From JAVBTR01 sp031556065 (GTDB lineage: Bacteria; Bacillota; Clostridia; Christensenellales; Aristaeellaceae), in contig JAVBTR010000052.1 in NCBI GenBank assembly GCA_031556065.1, positions 1 through 64,000 on the forward strand: a stretch of 64,000 bases of DNA. Direction: 5' to 3'. Shown piece after piece: positions 45,901-53,518 of the stretch. Position numbers and translations under genes: made by a program. Each line of letters opens with the position of its first letter. Position 1 is the stretch's first letter. The notes under the pieces are model-generated. The model searched no databases, had not been told where the DNA came from, and saw only the letters and a program-made list of their open reading frames with translations.

Positions 45901-46062
45901 GGCGGAAAAAAGTCTTTTATCCGGTATGGCGTAAAGAGGCTGGTCCACTTGATAAAACTGTACCTTCATTTCATCGTGCTTCTTAAAAATGTCATCGTAG
46001 AGCATGCCACAGAGCCGATCAAGTTTGCGCAGAGTCTGTTCCAATGCTTTGGCGGTAATCAT
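42961..46062 (-). CDS. GH38 alpha-mannosidase
   Basis: A 1033-residue retaining alpha-mannosidase. An N-terminal carbohydrate-binding-like domain of about 240 residues precedes the catalytic domain. Zinc ligands are in GHSHMDTAWLWP (H258/H260, D262) and the nucleophile D372 is in WLPDTFGYSAAIPQI. Beta-rich domains complete the protein. It has no signal peptide, so it acts on imported mannosides or N-glycan fragments. The start overlaps the upstream regulator by 4 nt. Confidence 0.95.
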   Translation of the reverse strand: MITAKALEQTLRKLDRLCGMLYDDIFKKHDEMKVQFYQVDQPLYAIPDKRLFSALPENLKWGKEWAYGWFHGEYIVPKELDGQSLYLFPHIGGYEAALYVNGAMVGNFANRELVGSHGNHYAKPFAFFAKAGETYAIDLEYYAFHDMPGTQPFLNESYKSFEYDIGPVDVCTQDALVLEYWADLKTLLMLCEALDEKSFRRADVVFTLYQVHTRLYYDEQNAPDGEFVQRLKETHPLLKAQLEKHNGSTAPTVGLIGHSHMDTAWLWPIAETINKCARTYANQLSLMKQYPEYLFVQSSAYHSEMIRRHYPELFERIKEAVAAGRYEPNGGVWVECDCNLTGGEAMVRQFLWGQRYTMEHFNYRADSFWLPDTFGYSAAIPQIMKGCDVKYFLTTKMSWNDTNKFPYTSFYWQGLDGTRVLTHLNRSHQGPDPHMLNDVAVDGHQSGDTIMERTVSDLRLFSYGKGDGGGGPEFEMVELSRRLKDLEGVAKSEHMTVSAFMQRLESTIRKPTVYAGEMYLELHRGTLTNQHMIKHNNRKSEIALHNLEYLTVKDAVEKQEAASGDAVHPLMETLLVNQFHDILPGTCINRAHRESIGETTALIEKANAMVKNLVTGQGDQTTIHNTLSFQRTETVYLPCREGMRVKNVAAQQVVTNLKGEKLLAVYGVTLPAFGATVLEWETGSVSDSAGSFKYDGQTLETPFAQITFSENGAMASFVDRRNGRQLVHPEGFAFNTFLMAEDVSAAWDNWDVDSDLEDKFKDAGQILSRELVSAGPVECRIRSAYRISSLSTIEQDMIFSAHSPLVTFDTIIHWQEEHRFLKTAFDTALVCDGVRNEIQFGYLRRSNHRSTDLEKARFEICNHKYSDLSETGYGIALLNDCKYGLSTQEGSMRLSLHKGGILPDKLGDKGDHAMRYAILPHTLDFGAESVIQPAYGFNYQPVVSGGNKAADSFAKVDQSNIIIETIKPCEDTQNAYILRAYEAAGQYASAAFTFGHKVAAIQEVNMLEEPLQTLEEARLTFKPFEIKTIKVSY

Positions 46063-47243
46063 AAAGCTTCCCCTTCCGTTTGGGCACCCTTAAAGGAGGG
46101 TGCCTGACCTGTTGTTCCACCCACAATCAGTTTCGTGGGAATAACCACCTGTTCTGCCGGGGCAAGAGGCCTGTTGATGCCCGCAAGAAGCATTTGGGCT
46201 ACCTTGGTGCCCACCGCCGTCATGTCCTGTTCAATGGTGGTAATGCCTTCCGGCAGCATGTGAGCCCATTCCGAATGGTCGAACCCGCAAATGCTTAAAT
46301 CCCCCGGCACCTTCACCTGCATTTCTCTACAGGCCACCGCCAGTTCGAAAGCCAGCTGGTCATGCTCGCACAGCACTGCCGTCGCACCGCTTGCCTGTAG
46401 GTTTTTAACCACCTGATGCATTTGGGTAGGCAGTCCATTAGGCCCGGGGCTTCTTCTGAAGGTTTCTGTCAGGTTAGTCACAATCAAATTCGCATCGGGG
46501 CTAATATCTGCTTGACTCAGGCCTAAAACATAGCCGTCCATACGGTCGGCAACCGTTTTGCGGGCTTCGGCTGTTACCCCGGCGATGTATGCGATCCGCC
46601 GATGCCCCAGCTTTATGAGATGGGCCATCATTTGAAGGCTGCCTTCAAAGTTAGCGCTGGTCACCGATGAAATATACCGGGCGGGGCTAGGTAAATCGAT
46701 CAATACCACCGGTTTGCCTTTGAAAGCCAGATGGTTTAGCAGTTCCAAATGTACGTCCGAGCTTTTAGGGTAATAAGCCACCCCCGCTACATCGGAATGG
46801 ATCAGCTGGTTTAAGAACGTACGGCCACGGTGTTTTTCATCGCCTTCGGTAATGTAGATAGAAGCGGCATAGCCATTCTCCAGCAACACATTATTGGCCG
46901 CCTGAAACGCAGCGCTCAGGCCGCTGCGGCTTACATCGAAGGGAAAAATAAACGCAAACAGCTTTGAATTGTTATTGACCTTTTGGGTACGCTGGTAAAT
47001 ATCCCGGGATACGAAGCTGCCAACGCCCCTTTTTCTATATAAGATGCCTTTGTTTTCAAGCTCGGTCATGGCCCGGCGGGCTGTAATGCGGCTGACGCCG
47101 TATTGCTCGATCAGCTTATTTTCCGTACAGATGGGCTGGTCGAAGGAAAATTCCCCACGCTCGATAGCGCGAAGAATATCCTCCGTTACGATTTGATAAA
47201 GGGTTTTGGGTTTTTCGGTCTGAGGCGTTTGCACCCAGGTCAC
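46059..47243 (-). CDS. GntR-type HTH regulator with LacI-type sugar-binding domain
   Basis: A 394-residue regulator. Residues about 14-80 are a GntR winged helix (CTENKLIEQYGVSRITARRAMTELENKG, in part VSRITARRAM). Residues about 90-380 are a periplasmic-binding-like effector domain (LGHRRIAYIAGVTAE; ICGFDHSEWAHMLPEGITTIEQ in part). This AraR-like layout usually represses sugar operons and releases DNA on binding sugar. The start is a GTG; 47243 or 47234 are both possible. It is first in the mannosidase operon and probably binds TTGTTATAACAA sites. Confidence 0.92.
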   Translation of the reverse strand: MTWVQTPQTEKPKTLYQIVTEDILRAIERGEFSFDQPICTENKLIEQYGVSRITARRAMTELENKGILYRKRGVGSFVSRDIYQRTQKVNNNSKLFAFIFPFDVSRSGLSAAFQAANNVLLENGYAASIYITEGDEKHRGRTFLNQLIHSDVAGVAYYPKSSDVHLELLNHLAFKGKPVVLIDLPSPARYISSVTSANFEGSLQMMAHLIKLGHRRIAYIAGVTAEARKTVADRMDGYVLGLSQADISPDANLIVTNLTETFRRSPGPNGLPTQMHQVVKNLQASGATAVLCEHDQLAFELAVACREMQVKVPGDLSICGFDHSEWAHMLPEGITTIEQDMTAVGTKVAQMLLAGINRPLAPAEQVVIPTKLIVGGTTGQAPSFKGAQTEGEAL

Positions 47244-47267
47244 CGCCTTCTCATATGTTTGTTGGTC

Positions 47268-47298
47268 ACATTATAACAATTAAATGGCCATCCGTCAA
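47268..47298 (-). promoter_or_regulatory. Promoter of the regulator-mannosidase operon with overlapping operator
   Basis: On the minus strand TTGACG (47293-47298) and TATAAT (47270-47275) are 17 bp apart. The -10 lies inside ACATTATAACAA (47268-47279), a 9/12 match to the operator TTGTTATAACAA, which fits autorepression. A partial copy TTGTTATA is at 47336-47343. Confidence 0.75.
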
Positions 47299-47427
47299 CT
47301 GTTTATTATATCAATAATTTTTCATTTGTTATATCCTCCATCCCAGTGTTTTCCAGGCCATTCAGTGTTTATGCCCATGTCCATTACTGTTTTATGAATG
47401 TTTTGCACTAAAAATTGTTTTTGGTGC

Positions 47428-47467
47428 TTGACATGTCATCAGAGGCGTGATAAGATTGTTATAACAA
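47428..47467 (+). promoter_or_regulatory. Promoter of the transporter-GH3 operon with operator TTGTTATAACAA
   Basis: TTGACA (47428-47433) and TAAGAT (47451-47456) are 17 bp apart. The perfect 12-bp palindrome TTGTTATAACAA (47456-47467) covers the start point, so a bound repressor would block transcription. Confidence 0.8.
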
Positions 47468-47488
47468 ATTCAAGAGCAGGTGATGCGA

Positions 47489-48469
47489 ATGATAATCAAT
47501 TCCGCTTCCAAAGCGCCCCAAAAGCGTGTGGAGCACAAGTCCAAGTTCAAGCGAACCTTACTTGGCCTTCGCGCAGGATGGCAGCTGTACCTAATGGCGC
47601 TGCCCACCGTGCTTTTGCTATTCGCTTTCAGTTACATGCCCATGTTCGGCACCGTTTTGGCTTTCAAACGCTACAAACCCCTTCAGGGCATATGGGGGAG
47701 CCCTTGGATGCAGCCCCTGACCCGTAACTTCCAGGTGCTTTTCCGCAACAGCCCCGCCGCCATTAATGCCATTAAGAACACGCTGCTTCTAAACTTTCTC
47801 TTCATTGTGGTAGGCACCCTGTTCTCTATCGCCCTGGCCTTGGCTTTTAACGAAATCCGCCATAAGACATACAAGAAAATTACCCAATCGTTAAGCTTCC
47901 TCCCCTATTTTATCTCCACCGTGGTTTTAGGCATCTTTGCATCGGGGCTTTTAAACTACGAAAACGGCTCCATCAACAGTATGCTGGCCGCCTTTGGGTT
48001 TGCCCGGGTTCCCTTCTACACCCTACCCAACCTTTGGCCTACAATCCTATTAATCGTAGTGATTTGGAAAGGCGCCGGCTATAATTCCGTGGTTTATCTG
48101 GCCACCATCGCCGGTATTGACGCAGAGCTTTACGAAGCCGCCAAGATCGATGGTGCTTCCCGGTGGGATGAAATGCGCTATATCTCTATGCCCATGCTCA
48201 AGCCCACCATTATTGTTCTGACGCTTTTATCCATTGGCCGCATTATGAACGCGGACTTTGGCCTGTTCTATAACGTAACCCAGGATATGCCCTCCCTTTA
48301 CCCCACCACCGACGTAATCGATACCTTCATTTTCAGGGCTCTTCGCAAAACGGGCGACGTAGGCATTTCCAGCGCCACAGCGCTTTTCCAATCCCTGGTA
48401 TCCTTCGTGATGGTGCTGTTAAGCAACTTCATTGCCCGCAGGATCGACGAGACCGCAGCGCTGTTCTAA
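47489..48469 (+). CDS. Carbohydrate ABC transporter permease (LplB type)
   Basis: A 326-residue permease with PMFGTVLAFKRYKPLQG and EAA loop DAELYEAAKIDGASRWDEMR. A charged N-terminal tail of about 30 residues precedes six membrane segments. Of three near starts (47480, 47483, 47489) the ATG at 47489 is best spaced from AGCAGGTGA. First gene of the transporter operon in cluster C, which probably imports mannosides. Confidence 0.92.
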   Translation: MIINSASKAPQKRVEHKSKFKRTLLGLRAGWQLYLMALPTVLLLFAFSYMPMFGTVLAFKRYKPLQGIWGSPWMQPLTRNFQVLFRNSPAAINAIKNTLLLNFLFIVVGTLFSIALALAFNEIRHKTYKKITQSLSFLPYFISTVVLGIFASGLLNYENGSINSMLAAFGFARVPFYTLPNLWPTILLIVVIWKGAGYNSVVYLATIAGIDAELYEAAKIDGASRWDEMRYISMPMLKPTIIVLTLLSIGRIMNADFGLFYNVTQDMPSLYPTTDVIDTFIFRALRKTGDVGISSATALFQSLVSFVMVLLSNFIARRIDETAALF

Positions 48470-48493
48470 ATCGCCCAGAAAGGAGACGCCAAA

Positions 48494-49399
48494 ATGAACG
48501 CAGCCCTTACGCACGAAAAAAAACACAACCCCTTCTCCATTGGCCTACTGTTCATCTATCTGTTTGTAGGGCTTTTCGCAGCCATGTGCTTATACCCGTT
48601 TTTGCTGGTGATCTCCGGTTCCTTCACCAGTAAAAGCGAAGCCACCCTCCACGGCTTTTCCCTATTCCCCCGCTCCTTCACCTTTGCCGCTTACGAAGCC
48701 TTATTTGTAAACATGCGAGCCATTGTTAACGGCTACAAGGTTACCCTGTTTGTTACCATCGTAGGTACTTGTCTATCCCTTCTAACCAACTCCATGATGG
48801 GCTTTGTGCTTTCCCGCAAGCAGCTGTTGTTTAGAAAAGGCTTGAACTTCTACGTGCTTTTCACAATGCTTTTCGGCGGCGGCATGGTGTCTTGGTATAT
48901 TATCTGCGGTAAGCTGGGCATGCGGGATAATATCTGGGCTCTGATCCTTCCCATGATGGCCGGGCCCTGGTACATCTTCCTTTTCCGCAATTACTTCTTC
49001 TCCGTTCCCGACGCCCTTTACGAATCCGCCAAGATCGACGGTGCAGGGGATATCCGCATTTTCTTTCAAATTTATATCCGCCTGGCCGCCCCTGTGCTGG
49101 CCACCGTCACCCTCTTTACCGCCCTTGGCTATTGGAACGACTGGTGGCTGGGCATGATGCTGGTGGAAAAGGATACCCTGCAGCCTCTGCAAATGCTCCT
49201 TCGCACCATTATCTCCAACCTTCAGTTCCTCCAGACCATGGAATCCTCCGCTCAAGTACAGATGCTTATGGCTTCTATCCCTTCCGATAGCGTCCGCATG
49301 GCGCTGGTGATTATCACCACCGGTCCTATCCTGCTTCTGTACCCCTTTGTGCAGCGCTATTTCGTTAAAGGCATTATGGTAGGCGCCGTCAAAGGCTAA
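48494..49399 (+). CDS. Carbohydrate ABC transporter permease (LplC type)
   Basis: A 301-residue permease with six membrane segments, EAA loop PDALYESAKIDGAGDIRIFF and the ending PFVQRYFVKGIMVGAVKG. AAAGGAGA precedes the ATG at 48494. Partner of the LplB-type gene 24 nt upstream. Confidence 0.92.
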   Translation: MNAALTHEKKHNPFSIGLLFIYLFVGLFAAMCLYPFLLVISGSFTSKSEATLHGFSLFPRSFTFAAYEALFVNMRAIVNGYKVTLFVTIVGTCLSLLTNSMMGFVLSRKQLLFRKGLNFYVLFTMLFGGGMVSWYIICGKLGMRDNIWALILPMMAGPWYIFLFRNYFFSVPDALYESAKIDGAGDIRIFFQIYIRLAAPVLATVTLFTALGYWNDWWLGMMLVEKDTLQPLQMLLRTIISNLQFLQTMESSAQVQMLMASIPSDSVRMALVIITTGPILLLYPFVQRYFVKGIMVGAVKG

Positions 49400-49460
49400 A
49401 CACGTTTTAAACGGCACAGCCGTTTGAGTAAATTGGTATATTAAAAAGGAGGTTTACCCT

Positions 49461-50927
49461 GTGAAAAAACTCTTAGCCCTGGTCCTGGCCGCGATGATGA
49501 TTCTATCGCTGGTCCCCCTCGCTTCCGCTGAAGAACTCCCCCATGTGACGCTGAAGTTCATCTTCTTCGCCGACAAAAAAGCCGATACCGATAAGGTGTG
49601 GGCCGCCATCGCCGAAAAGTACAAGGATGTGCTGAACTGCGATTTCGACGTTCAATTTATCCCCGCCGACGATTACAAGCAAAAGCTCCTGCTGAAAGCT
49701 GGCGCCGGTGACCGCTGGGACATGAACTTCGACGGCAACTGGCTGGGCTATTTCCAGATGATCGCCATGGACGCTTACATGGATTTAACCGAGCTCCTTC
49801 CCAAATACGCTCCCGATCTCTACGCCGCTTATCAGGACGCGAACGTTCTGGGCGCCGCCACCTACAACGGCCAAATCGTGGCCCTGCCCTGGACCATGAT
49901 GATGAACAACCGCACCACCTTCCAGTGGCGCGGCGACCTGGCTGAAAAAGCTGGTATCGTCATCGACAAGGACAGCATCAAGACCATGGAAGATGTGCTT
50001 CCGATCCTCGAACAGCTAAAGGCTGCCTACCCCGACCGTTACACCATCGAAGCTTCCTCCTTGGATGCGCTGAAGGTGAAGTATAACTTAGTTGACCTAG
50101 GCAATGGCATGGTGATCGATCTGACCGATGCCGAGGCTAAAATTCAGGCCATTGAAACCACCGACGCTTACCGCGAATTTGCCGTTTACGCCGAAGACCT
50201 GCAAGCCAAAGACCTGATCTGGAAAGACGTTTTGAACGACAAGACTGACCATAACGCCCTGATCAACGAAGGCAAGCTGATCTCCAAATGGGGCACCTAT
50301 GAATTTGCCCGTTCTGGCCGCGCTTGGGTGGAAGATGACGCCCGCTGGGACTATGTGTTCCTGTATCCGGAAGGCAAGTCTGCCAACCGTACCCCCTTGG
50401 CCAATGTTGCCGCTATCTCCGCTACCAGCGAAAACCCCGAACGGACCCTCATGTTCATGAACCTCCTCCAGACGGATCAAGCGCTTTACGACATGATGCA
50501 TTATGGTATTCTGGGCGAAACCTACGAAATCAACGCCGATGGCGCTGTTGTTTATCCGGATGGCATGTCCACCGCCAACTCCTCCTTCATGGGATGGCAG
50601 GGCCGCTGGGCATACTGGAAGCCTCAATTCATGCGTCCCGACGACGAGTTCGCTAAGGATTTCTGGAAAGAAGAAGCGCAAAACGCTATGTCTAACCCCA
50701 ACAACGTAGCTTCCCCCTATGATGCGTTCGTCTTCAACAGCGAAAACGTGAACATCGAAGTCGCTCAGCGGGACCAGGTGCACACCGACGCCAACAAGCT
50801 CATCGAAGTGGGCCTGGCGGGAGATGCCAACGCCGCTGTGGATAAGCTCATCGCCGATCAGGCTTTCAACGCCGAAATCATTCTGAAGGAAGCCCAGTCT
50901 CAGCTGGATGCGTTCCTTGGGAAGTAA
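49461..50927 (+). CDS. Extracellular solute-binding protein of carbohydrate ABC transporter
   Basis: A 488-residue binding protein with signal MKKLLALVLAAMMILSLVPL ending ASA-EE near residue 24 and no lipobox Cys. It starts with GTG after a strong AAGGAGG site. The codon choice is more C-rich than in neighbours, as expected for a highly expressed gene. It would deliver sugar to the two upstream permeases. A perfect hairpin follows at 50946-50992. Confidence 0.9.
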   Translation: MKKLLALVLAAMMILSLVPLASAEELPHVTLKFIFFADKKADTDKVWAAIAEKYKDVLNCDFDVQFIPADDYKQKLLLKAGAGDRWDMNFDGNWLGYFQMIAMDAYMDLTELLPKYAPDLYAAYQDANVLGAATYNGQIVALPWTMMMNNRTTFQWRGDLAEKAGIVIDKDSIKTMEDVLPILEQLKAAYPDRYTIEASSLDALKVKYNLVDLGNGMVIDLTDAEAKIQAIETTDAYREFAVYAEDLQAKDLIWKDVLNDKTDHNALINEGKLISKWGTYEFARSGRAWVEDDARWDYVFLYPEGKSANRTPLANVAAISATSENPERTLMFMNLLQTDQALYDMMHYGILGETYEINADGAVVYPDGMSTANSSFMGWQGRWAYWKPQFMRPDDEFAKDFWKEEAQNAMSNPNNVASPYDAFVFNSENVNIEVAQRDQVHTDANKLIEVGLAGDANAAVDKLIADQAFNAEIILKEAQSQLDAFLGK

Positions 50928-50945
50928 GATTACACTTGCACAATT

Positions 50946-50992
50946 GCGAGAAGGAGGGTATTCTTTTTAAAAAAGAATACCCTCCTTCTCGC
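50946..50992 (+). other. Perfect 23-bp inverted repeat after the binding protein gene
   Basis: Bases 50946-50968 pair without mismatch with 50970-50992 around a single A. The 5' arm contains AAGGAGGG. No U-tract follows the stem, so read-through into the GH3 gene (ATG at 51031) with protection of the upstream mRNA is likelier than termination. Confidence 0.8.
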
Positions 50993-51030
50993 GCCCTCGC
51001 CCCTAAGAAAACCATATTGGAGGACTTACT

Positions 51031-53229
51031 ATGCTGCCTTACCAGGACAAAACGATGCCTATTGAAGAACGGATCGACGATTTGCTTGGCCGAATGAACC
51101 TTGAAGAGAAGGTTGCCCAAACGGATATGATCCGGGGCGTGGAGCTTTCTACCATTCCCCATCCTGCCCATTTTTGCGCTGTGGACGCCACAAGCGATTT
51201 TAAGTGGGACGAGGTAGAAAAGGCCTTTGGGCAGCGGGGTATTGGCTTCGTGCACGATGTGTACTCAGAACCTGCCGTGCTCAATAAAATACAGAAGTAT
51301 TTTGTGGAAAACACGCGTCTTGGCATCCCTTGCTTGTTTACAGGGGAAGCCCTTCACGGGCTTTCATGGCCGGGAGCCTGTGTGTTTCCCATGCCGCTGA
51401 ATTTGGGAGCCTCCTTTAACAGGCAACTGGCTTTCGATGTGGGCCATGCCATTGCTTCGGAAACCCGTTCCCTTGGAATCCACGAGATTCTGGCGCCTAA
51501 CCTGGACGTGGCAAGGGAGCTGCGTTGGGGCCGGGTGGAAGAAACCTTTGGGGAGGACACCTACCTTTCCAGCGAATTAGGCTATCAGCTTATTTCCGGC
51601 GAGCAGGGAAAAAGCCTGAACCGGAACGATACCGTGGCGGCGGAGCCGAAGCATTTTGTGGCACACGGTTTTGCCGAGGGCGGACTTAACTGCGCCAGCG
51701 CACGGGCCGGCCAACGGGAAGTGGAGAGCTGCTATATGCCCGTGTTCGAGGCAGGCATCAAAAAAGCCGGGGCGTATAACGCCATGGCCTGCTATAACAA
51801 TATCGACGGGGAAGCTGTGGCCTGCTCTCCCTACTACCTTACCAAGGTGCTAAAGGGTCGATTAGGGTTGCGAGGCTATATCCGTTCAGACTTTGGCGCA
51901 GTGCGCCGCTTGCAAGAACTGCACCATCTGACGGTTTCCCCGGAGGAATCCATAGAACGGGCCTTTAACGCAGGGCTGGATGTCACCGGGTTCGATTTTT
52001 CCAATGAGGTTTGGCAAAACGGCCTTAAAACCTTGGTAGAAGCAGGCCGGGTACCCATGAGCCGGTTAGACGACGCTGTGAGCCGGATATTAAGGGTTAA
52101 ATTCTTGCTTGGTCTATTCGAGCACCCATACACCGATGAAGAGCGGTTCCGTCAGGTGGTGCGCTGCGAAGACCATCGCCAATTGAGCTTACAGGCAGCC
52201 CGGGAATCCTGTGTGCTGCTGCAAAACCGCAACAGTGTTTTACCCCTAAGCGCTTCCATCCGTTCCATCGCCTTGATCGGGCCCGGTGCCGCCACCCAGA
52301 GCGTGGGCAGCTATGCCTCGGTACCCTATGGCTACGAAGTGCCCTCGCTGCTGGAAAAGCTCATGGAATTAAAACCAGACTTGACCATTTACCACGAACA
52401 GGGCTGCGGCATTTCCGAACCCCTTGAAAACGAGGAAGCCGCCATGGAACGGGCTATCTCTGCCGCAAAAAAGGCAGACCTGACCATTTTGGTGATGGCA
52501 GACGACAAGAAAACCTCCGGTGAAGGCATGGATCGGGCTTCCATGACGCTATATGGCCGCCAGCATGAGCTGACCCAACGCATCGCCACCCTTGGCAAGC
52601 CCTCGGTGCTGGTATTGCAGATCGGCAAACCGGCGGATATTTCTGCATTTACAGAAACCATCGATGCTATTTTATTTCCCTCCTTCGGGGGGGAGCTAGG
52701 GGCCCAGGCCATTGCAGAAGTATTGCTGGGCCTTGTAAATCCCTCCGGCAAGCTGCCCATTTCCTTCCCCAGAAGCGTCGGCCATCTGCCCTGCTATTAT
52801 TCCATGCTGCCAGGCACCAGCGCCGAAAGCTATCTAGAGGGGGCTTACGATGCCCTATTCCCCTTCGGCCACGGTCTAAGCTACACCAACTTCGCTTATG
52901 ACAGCCTTTCCGTCCAGCAAGACAGCATCAACGTCCGAGTCAGCGTCGATGTGCTAAACATTGGCTGCTACACTGGGGACGAGATCGTGCAGCTATACAT
53001 CAACGACGTTTCTTCCTCCATAGTCACGCCCCTTAAGCTTTTAAAAGGCTTCGAACGTGTCACCCTGGAACCGGGCCAACGCAAAACAGTGTCTTTCTTA
53101 CTGGATGAAACTGCCTTCCAGCTTCTGAACCGCCATATGGAATGGGTAGTGGAACCCGGTACCTTCGAAATCCTAATCGGCTCGTCCTCCAAAGACATTA
53201 AGGCACAAAAAAATATAGTTTTCCCATAA
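51031..53229 (+). CDS. GH3 beta-glycosidase
   Basis: A 732-residue GH3 enzyme. The N-terminal TIM barrel carries GEALHG and the nucleophile Asp in YIRSDFGAVRRL; the second domain holds QLSLQAARESCVLLQN and the acid/base region, and a fibronectin-III-like C-terminal domain starts around IPHS-less LSYTNFAYDSLSV. No signal peptide, so cytoplasmic. GGAGG precedes the ATG. Likely removes beta-linked glucose, xylose or mannose from the oligosaccharides handled by the GH38 enzyme. Confidence 0.93.
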   Translation: MLPYQDKTMPIEERIDDLLGRMNLEEKVAQTDMIRGVELSTIPHPAHFCAVDATSDFKWDEVEKAFGQRGIGFVHDVYSEPAVLNKIQKYFVENTRLGIPCLFTGEALHGLSWPGACVFPMPLNLGASFNRQLAFDVGHAIASETRSLGIHEILAPNLDVARELRWGRVEETFGEDTYLSSELGYQLISGEQGKSLNRNDTVAAEPKHFVAHGFAEGGLNCASARAGQREVESCYMPVFEAGIKKAGAYNAMACYNNIDGEAVACSPYYLTKVLKGRLGLRGYIRSDFGAVRRLQELHHLTVSPEESIERAFNAGLDVTGFDFSNEVWQNGLKTLVEAGRVPMSRLDDAVSRILRVKFLLGLFEHPYTDEERFRQVVRCEDHRQLSLQAARESCVLLQNRNSVLPLSASIRSIALIGPGAATQSVGSYASVPYGYEVPSLLEKLMELKPDLTIYHEQGCGISEPLENEEAAMERAISAAKKADLTILVMADDKKTSGEGMDRASMTLYGRQHELTQRIATLGKPSVLVLQIGKPADISAFTETIDAILFPSFGGELGAQAIAEVLLGLVNPSGKLPISFPRSVGHLPCYYSMLPGTSAESYLEGAYDALFPFGHGLSYTNFAYDSLSVQQDSINVRVSVDVLNIGCYTGDEIVQLYINDVSSSIVTPLKLLKGFERVTLEPGQRKTVSFLLDETAFQLLNRHMEWVVEPGTFEILIGSSSKDIKAQKNIVFP

Positions 53230-53518
53230 TGAAGTTTTAAAAGGAAAAGCGGGGCCGTGGCAGTAAGAATTAAGGAAACGCAAGGGGCTTTGATTCGCAA
53301 CCACAATCGTCGCGTTGCTATGCACCGCTCGTTTCGGTTGATTCGTTCAGCTCGCTTATTGCGTCCACCGGACGCGCTCGCTTCACTCACCCTTGACCCC
53401 ACAAAGGGATACATCCCTTTGATCCCATAATGGGACTTTTAAGGGATGAAATGCCTTAAACCGGGTCTGGGACAGCGTCCCAGCGTTTTCCTTACCGCGG
53501 CAGCCCCAATATATATTG
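53230..53518. repeat. Palindrome-rich intergenic region
   Basis: No gene is seen. Several short perfect dyads are packed together: GCGTCC/GGACGC (53361-53375), AAAGGGA/TCCCTTT (53403-53420), TCCCA/TGGGA (53423-53435) and CTGGGAC/GTCCCAG (53467-53483), the last followed by CGTTTTCC and possibly terminating GH3 transcription. The text resembles structured intergenic repeat units of Clostridia. Copy number elsewhere is unknown. Confidence 0.55.

Noticed and set aside
50097..50783. A 228-codon frame on the minus strand inside the third binding protein gene
   Set aside because: It is a shadow of a well supported binding protein gene with GC-biased codons; no family motif or ribosome site.
50946..50992. 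The 23-bp inverted repeat as an intrinsic terminator
   Set aside because: The T and A runs are inside the stem and no U-tract follows; the GH3 gene 38 nt downstream seems to be in the same operon.
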